The notes: a model not told the origin generated them from the letters alone. A DNA stretch of 17,353 nt from an uncultured Collinsella sp. (GCA_900546825.1 UREE01000043.1:1-17353); one strand, 5' to 3'. Shown: positions 8,148 to 14,170, numbered from the stretch's first letter. Program-made: numbers and translations.

Positions 8148-8237
8148 AATAACCGAACATTCGTTCTCGCGCTAGACATTTTTGTCCGCGCGGCTTGATA
8201 AAACTGTTCTCAGCAAAACACGCGAGAGGAGAACATG

Positions 8238-8687
8238 ATGAACGCAACGAATATGGTCCAGGGAAATCTCGCCCTTAAGCTCGAGACGCCTGCAGAACCC
8301 ACTTTTACGGTTGTTCAGGGTGGCCGCTCCGGCATTCAACCTTTGACCGTAAAGCCTGCTCGCAATCAGCAGGCTGTAGTCGCGCCGGCCCGCGTTGCCC
8401 TGAAGGTTCCGACGATTGTCGCCGTCGCCGTTGCGCTTACGCTCTTCTTTGTCCTCGCTACTTCGGTCTTTAGCGCTCGTCACGCCGCGTATGCCGAGTC
8501 CGTTTCCAACGTTACTTACGAGACCATTCGCGTTCAGACTGGCGATTCTCTTTGGTCGCTTGCCGAAGAATATCCAATCGAAGGCCTTTCCACGCAAGAG
8601 ACTTCCGACATGATCCGTAGCGTCAATCATCTGGAGCATGGTTCGCTCGCCGCCGGTGCGCATCTTAAGGTTCCTGCTCGTTCGTAA
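8238..8687 (+). CDS. LysM membrane protein, probable SOS division suppressor (YneA/DivS/ChiZ-like)
   Basis: A 149-residue protein with a cytoplasmic N-terminal segment (1-56), one membrane helix (about 57-80, VPTIVAVAVALTLFFVLA) and a single extracytoplasmic LysM domain (about 96-146, from TIRVQTGDSLWSLAEEYP to AAGAHLKVP). It is divergent from lexA and upstream of nrdR. That is the position and architecture of Bacillus yneA, Corynebacterium divS and mycobacterial Rv2719c (chiZ), which halt division during DNA damage. LexA boxes cover its promoter. I chose the ATG at 8238, six bases after AGAGGAG; an adjacent ATG at 8235 adds one Met. The N-terminal segment is longer than in YneA. Function is inferred from context and domain layout. 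Confidence 0.87.
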   Translation: MNATNMVQGNLALKLETPAEPTFTVVQGGRSGIQPLTVKPARNQQAVVAPARVALKVPTIVAVAVALTLFFVLATSVFSARHAAYAESVSNVTYETIRVQTGDSLWSLAEEYPIEGLSTQETSDMIRSVNHLEHGSLAAGAHLKVPARS

Positions 8688-8700
8688 TCATTATCGCGCT

Positions 8701-8744
8701 GCGCATGGTACCCTTGTTATCGTTTAAGAGGAGGTACCATGCGC
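8701..8744 (+). promoter_or_regulatory. Perfect 12-bp inverted repeat covering the nrdR start codon
   Basis: GCGCATGGTACC (8701-8712) pairs perfectly with GGTACCATGCGC (8733-8744) across a 20-base loop (8713-8732). The right arm contains the nrdR ATG (8739) and the last two G residues of its ribosome binding site AAGAGGAGG (8726-8734); the rest of the site is in the loop. In an mRNA read through from the LysM gene this helix would hide the start codon. It could instead be a DNA operator. Confidence 0.7.
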
Positions 8745-9182
8745 TGTCCCAAATGCGGCAAGGCACATACCCGCGTCGTTGATTCCCGTATGCAGGAGTC
8801 AAATAACACCATTAAGCGCCGTCGCGAATGTTGCTCGTGTAACTACCGCTTTACAACGTTTGAGCGATGCGAGGACCCTATCGAGGTCATTAAGTCAGAT
8901 GGAACTAAGCAGCGGTTCGATCGCAATAAGCTTCTTGTCGGCTTGATGCGCGCCACCATCAAGCGCGATATCGACACTAAGAAGCTCAATGAGATTATCG
9001 ATGACATCGAGGTCGAGCTTCGCTCTCGCACGCTGACGGCCGTCACGTCCCATGAGTTGGGTGACATGGTGCTCAAGCGCTTGGCCAAGATCGACAAGGT
9101 TGCGTACATCCGTTTTGCCTCGGTCTACCGCGATTTCAAAGACGTCGATGAGTTTCTGCAAGAGCTCGACAAGCTAAGGTGA
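8739..9182 (+). CDS. nrdR: Transcriptional repressor NrdR
   Basis: NrdR senses ATP/dATP and represses ribonucleotide reductase genes. The 147-residue product has the N-terminal zinc ribbon with cysteines C3, C6, C31 and C34 (MRCPKCG and CCSC), then an ATP-cone from about 49 to 139 (VIKSDGTKQRFDRNKL through RFASVYRDFKDVDEF). Length and motifs are normal. The ribosome binding site AAGAGGAGG is strong but partly held in a hairpin with the ATG. The gene lies 51 bases after the LysM gene and four bases before dut, so SOS read-through could reach both. No ribonucleotide reductase gene lies in the window. Confidence 0.97.
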   Translation: MRCPKCGKAHTRVVDSRMQESNNTIKRRRECCSCNYRFTTFERCEDPIEVIKSDGTKQRFDRNKLLVGLMRATIKRDIDTKKLNEIIDDIEVELRSRTLTAVTSHELGDMVLKRLAKIDKVAYIRFASVYRDFKDVDEFLQELDKLR

Positions 9183-9186
9183 TTCC

Positions 9187-9630
9187 ATGTCCAACATTAC
9201 CGTCAACATAAAGCGTCTCGACCCCACCCTCGAGCTTCCCAAATACGCCCATCCCACCGATGCCGGCTTGGATCTACGCTCCAACGAAGACTGCGTCCTG
9301 AAGCCCTTCGAACGCCGTCTGGTCTCTACGGGGCTGGCCATCGCCCTGCCCGATGGCTACGCCGGCTTCGTCCAGCCCCGCAGCGGCTTGGCCATCAAGC
9401 AGGGCCTGTCTATAGTCAATACGCCGGGCCTCATCGACGCCCACTACCGAGGGGAACTCAAGGTTATCCTCATCAACCTGGATCCCACCAACGACATCCA
9501 AATCAACAAAGGCGACCGCATAGCCCAACTCGTCATCCAAGAAGTCCCCACGGTCAATCTCATAGAAGTAGAAGAACTAGACGAAACCGACCGAGGCAAA
9601 GGAGGCTTCGGCTCCAGCGGCGTCGCCTAG
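9187..9630 (+). CDS. dut: Deoxyuridine 5'-triphosphate nucleotidohydrolase (dUTPase)
   Basis: dUTPase hydrolyses dUTP to dUMP and pyrophosphate, keeping uracil out of DNA and feeding dTMP synthesis. All five trimeric-dUTPase motifs are present: DAGLDL (25-30), PRSG (64-67), GLIDAHYRGE (81-90) with the uracil-side loop, GDRIAQLV (109-116) and the flexible C-terminal RGKGGFGSSG (136-145) that caps the active site. The protein has 147 residues. AAGGTGA ends four bases before the ATG and overlaps the nrdR stop. The last third is rich in GAA, ATA, CTA and CGA codons, unlike the GAG/CTC-rich genes nearby. The pairing with nrdR makes a small dNTP-balance unit. Confidence 0.96.
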   Translation: MSNITVNIKRLDPTLELPKYAHPTDAGLDLRSNEDCVLKPFERRLVSTGLAIALPDGYAGFVQPRSGLAIKQGLSIVNTPGLIDAHYRGELKVILINLDPTNDIQINKGDRIAQLVIQEVPTVNLIEVEELDETDRGKGGFGSSGVA

Positions 9631-9647
9631 GGACGCTCTTATCCCTC

Positions 9648-9752
9648 CCGCCCGCCTCTCACACATATCATTCCATGCTCAAACATTCTCGCGTCGCTTC
9701 GCTCGCTGCGAAACTGCGCGTGGAACGATATGTGTGAGAGGCAGGCGGGCGG
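9648..9752. repeat. Long hairpin element A (inverted-repeat family, copy 1)
   Basis: The left arm 9648-9675 pairs with the right arm 9721-9752, with one internal mismatch and a four-base bulge in the right arm, around a 45-base central segment (9676-9720). The centre is nearly the reverse complement of the centre of element B (9941-9976), differing mainly by a nine-base insertion. Read on the minus strand, the mismatch becomes a G-U pair. It starts 18 bases after the dut stop. It may be a repeated intergenic or terminator-like element. Confidence 0.8.
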
Positions 9753-9780
9753 CTACTCGCTTGAAAAATATTTACATTCT

Positions 9781-9829
9781 AGTAAGCCAATGCGACAAAG
9801 GAACAATCCCTTTGTCGCATTGGCTTACT
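9781..9829. repeat. Perfect 21-bp hairpin, possible bidirectional terminator
   Basis: The arms 9781-9801 and 9809-9829 are exact reverse complements with a 7-base loop, AACAATC. T-rich sequence follows on both strands: TATTTAGATTTT to the right, and TAAATATTTTT to the left on the minus strand. It lies midway between hairpin elements A and B and between convergent dut and the glycosyltransferase gene. Transcription termination in both directions is plausible but the T tracts are interrupted. Confidence 0.75.
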
Positions 9830-9884
9830 GTATTTAGATTTTCCGATTTCGCCTTTGCAGGTTCTAGTGGTGGGGAATCTGGTA

Positions 9885-9910
9885 AAGCTGCTAGTACGTA
9901 AACGCAGCTT
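9885..9910. repeat. Small inverted repeat next to element B
   Basis: AAGCTGC (9885-9891) and GCAGCTT (9904-9910) form a perfect 7-bp stem with a 12-base loop. It overlaps the outer end of element B by four bases, so it would compete with that stem. Significance unknown. Confidence 0.35.
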
Positions 9911-10010
9911 GCCTGTGGGAGGCCCCTATATATCGTCCCGCGCGCAGTTTCGCAGCGAAGCGAGAATGTTTGAGCACGGGATGATATATAGGGGCCTCCC
10001 GCAGGCAAGC
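9907..10010. repeat. Long hairpin element B (inverted-repeat family, copy 2)
   Basis: The 34-base arms 9907-9940 and 9977-10010 pair along their whole length with only two imperfect positions, both G-U pairs if the plus strand is RNA. The 36-base centre (9941-9976) is the inverted, slightly shorter copy of the element A centre, sharing segments such as GAGAATGTTTGAGCA. Next to the centre the stem differs from A at paired positions so that pairing is kept. It ends 14 bases beyond the glycosyltransferase stop. Confidence 0.8.
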
Positions 10011-10023
10011 GGAAATTAAGACG

Positions 10024-11325
10024 CTAGCGGATGTGCGCGGGTTTTCCGCCCCAGTAGAAGCGGCAGAAGGCTCGTTTGCGCTTTTGGGGTTTGCCTACGA
10101 GCTCCATGGTTGCGATGGCTATGTCTTCGGCTGCGTGGGGGCGGCGTAGTACTTCGCCGTTGATGAGCAGTGCCTTGAGCGACTCAGGATGATCGTGGAG
10201 ATGTCGCAACGTCACGATGAGCTCTCGTGCGGTGGTGACATGCATGCTGGCGCCCATGCCGGTGAGCATGGTGGTGTTGGCCTTTTCCTGGCCATAGGAC
10301 TTGCCCAACAGGATCATCGGCAGGTGTGCGCACAGGCATTCGGTGACGGTGAGTCCGCCCGATTTGAGAATTGCCAGGTCGCAGCCGAGCATAAGCGCTG
10401 CCATATCATCGACATAGTCCAGAACCGTGACGTTTTCGAGCTTCATGGCGTCGAAGAGCGTTTTGAGGCGGGTGGCATATTCGGTGTCTTTGCCCGGCAA
10501 AAAGACAAAGTGCATGTCTTCGAAGCTGCGTAGGAAGGGGAGGGTGCGGTCCATCTCCGCGCGAAAGCGAACGTACGGTTGAGGCAAGCTGGCACCGGCC
10601 ATTACCAGCACGACGGTCTTGTCGGTGGGGAGGTTGAACTTAGCTAGCTCTTCCTCGCGATCGTAATCCGTGTCGAATCCGGTGCGAATAGGAATGCCGG
10701 TAATGCGAATCTTTGTCTCGAGCACCTTGCGCGGACGCAGCGTTTCGGCCATAAATTCGTTGGCAACACAGAATAAATCGGTGTCCTTGTGGGGCCACCA
10801 TCCCTCGACTTCGTAGTCGGTCGGTACGCAGATGACCGGATAATCGATACCCGTAATTACGCGGGCGCCCACGGCAACATTGGCTGCTGTGATGTGCGTT
10901 GCAACCACGGCTATGGGCCTGCGGCTACGAATATATTCGTTGAAGGCGGGGAACATAATTCGCGACCATGCCGTTCCGCCACCCCAGAGAAGATGTCCCG
11001 TAAGCGTATATCGCCAGGTCAGGTCGTAAATGGGGCGCGTGGCTCCCGTAAAAGAAGCCGCGGTCTTATTGCCGTCGAATTTAATACGTCCAAAATCAAG
11101 GATATCGAGCACTTCAATCTCAATATCCTCGGGGATGCCATTGGTGCCGCGGATGAGGTCGAATGCCTGCGCTATCGCATTTGCGGCGGCCTTGTGGCCC
11201 GAGCCAACGGAGGCGTGCACGATGGTCACGAGAGGTTTTTGCTGAGCCAGGAGCGTGGTTTGCTCCGATTGGGGAGTGCTGTGCGTGAGCAGGGGAGCGT
11301 CGTCACTCGTCTGCGCCTGGTCCAT
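10024..11325 (-). CDS. MGDG synthase-like processive glycolipid glycosyltransferase (GT28)
   Basis: The 433-residue protein resembles UgtP and MGDG synthases, which add sugars from UDP-hexose to diacylglycerol at the inner membrane face. The N-terminal lipid-acceptor domain carries VTIVHASVGSGHKAAANAIA (33-52), including the G-rich loop before a conserved His. The GT28 C-terminal donor domain carries VVLVMAGAS, the FVFLPGKD region and the UDP-binding KSGGLTVTEC (331-340). I chose the ATG at 11325 because AAGGGGAG lies six bases upstream; an in-frame upstream start at 11364 would bypass it. The first 28 residues are polar and probably disordered. It is divergent from the trxB-like gene. The sugar and acceptor cannot be told from sequence. 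Confidence 0.88.
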   Translation of the reverse strand: MDQAQTSDDAPLLTHSTPQSEQTTLLAQQKPLVTIVHASVGSGHKAAANAIAQAFDLIRGTNGIPEDIEIEVLDILDFGRIKFDGNKTAASFTGATRPIYDLTWRYTLTGHLLWGGGTAWSRIMFPAFNEYIRSRRPIAVVATHITAANVAVGARVITGIDYPVICVPTDYEVEGWWPHKDTDLFCVANEFMAETLRPRKVLETKIRITGIPIRTGFDTDYDREEELAKFNLPTDKTVVLVMAGASLPQPYVRFRAEMDRTLPFLRSFEDMHFVFLPGKDTEYATRLKTLFDAMKLENVTVLDYVDDMAALMLGCDLAILKSGGLTVTECLCAHLPMILLGKSYGQEKANTTMLTGMGASMHVTTARELIVTLRHLHDHPESLKALLINGEVLRRPHAAEDIAIATMELVGKPQKRKRAFCRFYWGGKPAHIR

Positions 11326-11443
11326 CGATAACTCCCCTTCAGCTTTGTAATACGGATTTATCATTGTAGTGCATGAGTGTCACGTTCACGTAAATTTGGG
11401 TACGAGCGCAAAGAACGACAACGTTTCGACGAAAGGACGCTTC

Positions 11444-12378
11444 ATGACTACCGATAAGCCGATCTTGCGATTATCGGTGGCGGCCCCGCGGGCTATGCTG
11501 CCGCCATTTATGCTGCGCGTGCCAACCTTACGACGACCGTGATTGAGCAGGGCATGTCGGGAGGGCAGATCGCCACAACCAATGAGGTCGAGAACTATCC
11601 GGGTTTCCCGCTCCTGAGTGGCGCCGAACTCGGCGAGCGTTTTCAGCAGCATGCAGAGGGCCTGGGAGCACAGGTTACATGGAGCATGGTTACGGGTATC
11701 GATTACGATGCCGATGCAGCGTTGTTTACGGTGCATCACGATATGGGCGATACGCTGGCCTCGAGCGTTATCGCTTGCATGGGTGCCACGCCGCGTCCGG
11801 CAGGTTTCGCAGGCGAGGATACGTATCGCGGTCGTGGCGTTTCATATTGCGCAACATGTGACGGCATGTTTTTCCGCGGCAAGCAGGTTTTTGTAATCGG
11901 TGGTGGCAATTCGGCATGCGAAGAGGCGCTGTTCCTGTCCGACATTGCCAGCAGTGTGACCATCGTGCTGCGCCGCGACCAGTTCCGTGCGCCGGATGGT
12001 GTTGTTCAGAAAGTACTCGCAAAGGACAATATTACAGTTAGGTACCAAACTAGTATTGTGGAGCTATCGGGCGAAGCCATGCCAACGACGATTACCTTTA
12101 AGGACAATGCATCTGGGGAAACTCATGCCGAGTCATTTGAGCCCGGCTCGTTTGGCATCTTTGTCTTTACGGGGACGCAGCCACATACCGAGCTTGTTGA
12201 GCATCTAGTCGACCTGGCTCCCGACGGCGGCATTGTCACCGACGATTCGATGGCCACCTGTACACCTGGTCTATTTGCCGCTGGCGACATCCGTTCCAAG
12301 CGCTTACGCCAGGTTGTGACCGCCGTTTCTGATGGAGCCATAGCGGCAACGAGCGCATACGCGTTTCTCCGTGGATAA
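11444..12378 (+). pseudogene. trxB: Thioredoxin reductase-like flavoprotein, frameshifted near its start
   Basis: A two-dinucleotide-binding flavoprotein of the thioredoxin reductase family. From the ATG at 11444 (GAAAGGA six bases upstream) the frame gives MTTDKP, then drifts out of frame and stops with TGA at 11540-11542. The correct frame begins at 11461 with DLAIIGGGPAGYAAAIYAARANL, the FAD Rossmann motif. It continues to 12378 with the redox pair CATC (codons at 11848-11859), the NADPH motif GGGNSA and the C-terminal FAD motif GLFAAGDIRSKRLRQ. One missing base near 11459-11460 explains the break; adding a C would restore MTTDKPDLAII. A GTG at 11539 could only make a protein without the FAD loop. 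It may be a true mutation or a sequencing error. Confidence 0.85.
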
Positions 12379-12420
12379 GTACGATAATATATCTTATGTA
12401 AGGTTGCTATCTTTAAACAT

Positions 12421-12461
12421 AGTGGTTGGACAGTGCATCAATGTGCCGTCCAACCACTTTT
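12421..12461 (+). terminator. Rho-independent terminator after the trxB-like gene
   Basis: An 11-bp GC-containing stem (AGTGGTTGGAC 12421-12431 with GTCCAACCACT 12448-12458) closes a 16-base loop and runs into TTTT (12458-12461). It lies 43 bases after the trxB-like stop and before the next promoter. Confidence 0.75.
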
Positions 12462-12464
12462 ACT

Positions 12465-12494
12465 TTGCGGCTATGTAGTATGCAAAACTATATA
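12465..12494 (+). promoter_or_regulatory. Promoter of the DUF1836 regulator gene
   Basis: TTGCGG (12465-12470) and TATATA (12489-12494) are 18 bases apart. The palindrome at 12469-12497 covers the spacer and the -10, so binding there would be expected to block RNA polymerase. A second -10-like TACAAT lies at 12503-12508 without a matching -35. Confidence 0.5.
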
Positions 12495-12497
12495 ACC
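12469..12497. promoter_or_regulatory. Palindromic operator candidate, copy 1 (regulator promoter)
   Basis: GGCTATGTAGT (12469-12479), spacer ATGCAAA and ACTATATAACC (12487-12497) form an 11-base inverted repeat with two mismatches. It matches the palindrome upstream of degV (14140-14170), including spacer length and nearly the same spacer sequence. Confidence 0.65.
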
Positions 12498-12530
12498 TAG
12501 AATACAATAAAGAAAACGAACGGGGCTCTT

Positions 12531-13142
12531 ATGAACCATGCTAAACATGTTATCCCGATGTCCGATACGTCGGTCAGTATTAAGCCTGAGGATATTCAGC
12601 CCACGGTGCTACCCGATGCATTCATTCAGTCCGATATCGTGCGTAAACTCAATACGTTGAGTCTGCCGCGCTATAACCAGTTGCCCAATGTGACGCTCTA
12701 CCGCGACCAGGTCATTGAGTATGTTGCGCTGTGGATGGAGCCGCTGTCCATTTGCGTTGAGCACCCTGTCATTACGCCATCGATGATCAATAACTACGTG
12801 AAGGTCGGCCTGGTGCCTGCTCCGGTCAAAAAGCAATATGGCCGCGAGCAGATTGCCCGCCTGATCGCTATCTGCCTCTTTAAGCAGGTGTTACCTATTG
12901 CTGCGGTGCAGGCACTCTTTAACATTCAGCGTTTGAGCTACGATGCCCCGACGGCCTTCGATTATGTGGTCGATCAGCTCGAGGCATCGATTCGTTCGGC
13001 GTTTTCCGTCGAGCAGACGCCGGTTCCCGATACGGCGCATCAGGTAACGCGTGAGTCGCTGCTTGTGCGCAGTGCGGTTTCATCCTTCGTTTCGAAGGCG
13101 TACCTGATGAGCTATCTAAAGTTTAATGGGTTTAATAGCTAG
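12531..13142 (+). CDS. DUF1836 protein, probable MerR-like transcriptional regulator
   Basis: The 203-residue protein matches DUF1836. It has the family opening SLPRYNQLPNVTLYRDQVIEYV (about residues 44-65) and a helix-turn-helix-like stretch ITPSMINNYVKVGLVPAPVKKQYGREQIARLI (about 82-113) resembling the MerR DNA-recognition region, followed by a helical C-terminal part. No ligand-binding domain is recognisable. The ATG at 12531 has only a modest GGGG ribosome binding site; Met10 is an alternative without one. A palindrome overlaps its promoter and recurs upstream of neighbouring degV, so I infer that the protein binds both. Regulated process unknown. Confidence 0.8.
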   Translation: MNHAKHVIPMSDTSVSIKPEDIQPTVLPDAFIQSDIVRKLNTLSLPRYNQLPNVTLYRDQVIEYVALWMEPLSICVEHPVITPSMINNYVKVGLVPAPVKKQYGREQIARLIAICLFKQVLPIAAVQALFNIQRLSYDAPTAFDYVVDQLEASIRSAFSVEQTPVPDTAHQVTRESLLVRSAVSSFVSKAYLMSYLKFNGFNS

Positions 13143-13154
13143 CCGACGTATAAA

Positions 13155-13203
13155 ACGGGCGGAGCAAAGGGTCATCTGTCACTTTGTCCCGCCCGTATTT
13201 TTG
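13155..13203. terminator. Bidirectional terminator between the DUF1836 and degV genes
   Basis: The arms 13155-13169 and 13182-13196 pair over 15 positions with two mismatches; the outer 8 bp (ACGGGCGG / CCGCCCGT) are perfect. ATTTTTG follows on the plus strand. On the minus strand the stem runs into TTTTAT. It therefore fits termination of both convergent genes. Confidence 0.85.
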
Positions 13204-13215
13204 CTTGGTTGGACT

Positions 13216-14082
13216 TTATTGGCCCGAAGCCACGTCCATGCCGTAGCCGATAATAAGACCGTGCATCTCGGCGTAATAGGAATCCAGGCCGTTGCAGGGC
13301 ATGATGATAGTCTTGGAGCCGGGCCAGCGCTCCACAATGCGGCTGGCAAGTGCCTGGGCGCCTGCCTCATTCTCGACATGGTCGATGACGACCTCGCCGC
13401 CCGTAAAACCCTCGGCTTCCATGGTGTCGATGATCTTGTTGAACATCTTCTTTTCGCCACGCGTGTGTCCGACGAGTTCGATTTTACCGGCCTCACTCGC
13501 CGTGCCCAAAATGCGAATATTGAGCTTGTTGGCAATGACGCCGGCTGCCTTAGGGATACGTCCGGCTTTGGCCAGGTTTTCGTAATTGCACAAGCTGAAG
13601 AGGATTTTGCTGTTCTGCTCAAGGCTATCGAAATATGCGCAAGCGTCCTCGAAAGAGACATCCGGGTTGCTTGCAAGATAACGATCAAACAGCAAGAAGA
13701 TCAGGTCCATCTTGCCGCCTGCTGCCCGCGAATTAACCAGGTGAATCTGACGATTGGGCTCCTCGGCAAGAACCATATCGCGAGCCGTGGCTGCCGCGTT
13801 GTAGCTGCCCGACACGCCCTCAGAGATCGGCATGCAGATGGTCTTGTCTGCCAATTTGAAGAGCTCGGCCCACTCCCCTACGCTGGGACAGGCGCTCGAA
13901 GAAGCGTTCGTCTCCGCCTGAACAGCGCAGTTGAGCTCATGTACATCGAGCGAAAGGTCATCGACGAATTCACGCTCCCCCACTCGAATTTTGAGGGGCG
14001 CAAATGCAAAGGTGGTATGGGGCGCGGTCGGTTGCCAATCGCGGAGGTTACAGCTTGAATCGGAGATAAGTGCCCAGCTCAT
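13216..14082 (-). CDS. DegV family fatty-acid-binding protein (FakB-like)
   Basis: DegV-fold proteins bind a single fatty acid. FakB members present it to the kinase FakA so that exogenous fatty acids enter phospholipids. The 288-residue product has the N-terminal ISDSSCNL, the loop TNASSSACPSVGEW (about 59-72) where FakB has its lipid-head serine, and the second motif ISEGVSGSYNAA (about 86-97). A typical DegV C-terminal domain follows (IIMPCNGLDSYYAEMHGLIIGYGMD). AGAAAGGA precedes the ATG at 14082. No FakA-like kinase is in the window. The promoter carries a palindrome shared with the DUF1836 regulator gene, so the two are likely co-regulated. Confidence 0.92.
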   Translation of the reverse strand: MSWALISDSSCNLRDWQPTAPHTTFAFAPLKIRVGEREFVDDLSLDVHELNCAVQAETNASSSACPSVGEWAELFKLADKTICMPISEGVSGSYNAAATARDMVLAEEPNRQIHLVNSRAAGGKMDLIFLLFDRYLASNPDVSFEDACAYFDSLEQNSKILFSLCNYENLAKAGRIPKAAGVIANKLNIRILGTASEAGKIELVGHTRGEKKMFNKIIDTMEAEGFTGGEVVIDHVENEAGAQALASRIVERWPGSKTIIMPCNGLDSYYAEMHGLIIGYGMDVASGQ

Positions 14083-14111
14083 AGAGGGTCCTTTCTAATT
14101 GTTCCTTAACA

Positions 14112-14117
14112 ATTATA
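14112..14117 (-). promoter_or_regulatory. degV -10 element
   Basis: The minus strand reads TATAAT, a perfect -10, 30 bases before the degV ATG. No good -35 is found 16-18 bases upstream (GTCCAA at the expected place). The palindrome at 14140-14170 begins about where the -35 ends, which would suit an activator-dependent promoter. Confidence 0.6.
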
Positions 14118-14139
14118 GCCATCTTGCAGACCGATTGGA

Positions 14140-14170
14140 CCGCTATCTAGTATTCAAAACTAGATAGCGG
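14140..14170. promoter_or_regulatory. Palindromic operator candidate, copy 2 (degV upstream)
   Basis: CCGCTATCTAGT (14140-14151) and ACTAGATAGCGG (14159-14170) are a perfect 12-bp inverted repeat around ATTCAAA. Read in the same direction as the copy at 12469-12497, the shared pattern is CTATnTAGTATnCAAAACTAnATA. No T tract follows on either strand, so a terminator is less likely. Confidence 0.7.

Larger units (their letters stand above)
8098..8168. promoter_or_regulatory. Three LexA (SOS) boxes at 28-bp spacing
   Basis: The Gram-positive SOS consensus is essentially GAAC-N4-GTTC. It occurs exactly at 8127-8138 (GAAC AACT GTTC) and 8155-8166 (GAAC ATTC GTTC). A one-mismatch copy lies at 8099-8110 (AAAC AAAT GTTC). 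The GTTC half-sites start at 8107, 8135 and 8163, exactly 28 bp apart. The middle box sits in the spacer of both divergent promoters. The outer two sit at the likely transcription starts of lexA and of the LysM gene. Confidence 0.9.
9631..10023. other. Gene-free repeat island between convergent genes
   Basis: This 393-base gap separates dut (+) from the glycosyltransferase (-). It holds hairpin elements A and B in opposite orientation, the 21-bp hairpin and a small 7-bp inverted repeat. The only open frame across it (9772-10008, minus) lies over the hairpins and has no ribosome binding site or recognisable domain, so I do not call it a gene. Confidence 0.75.

Noticed and set aside
9772..10008. 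A 78-codon minus-strand open frame in the repeat island
   Set aside because: It is made almost wholly of hairpin element B and the 21-bp hairpin, with no ribosome binding site or recognisable domain.
11326..11443. Promoters in the gap between the glycosyltransferase and trxB-like genes
   Set aside because: A minus-strand TACAAT (11368-11363) could be a -10, but I found no well-spaced -35 on either strand, so I did not call one.
11444..11475. Programmed frameshifting in the trxB-like gene
   Set aside because: A -1 shift would restore the frame, but there is no slippery heptamer or downstream structure of the usual type at GATAAGCCGATC; a simple deletion is more likely.
12410..12425. A CTAT...ATAG inverted pair possibly forming another DUF1836 operator
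   Set aside because: The core and spacer do not match the two good copies, and it runs into the terminator stem.
14140..14170. Reading the degV upstream palindrome as a terminator
   Set aside because: No T tract follows on either strand, and a closely matching palindrome lies in a promoter elsewhere in the window, so an operator fits better.
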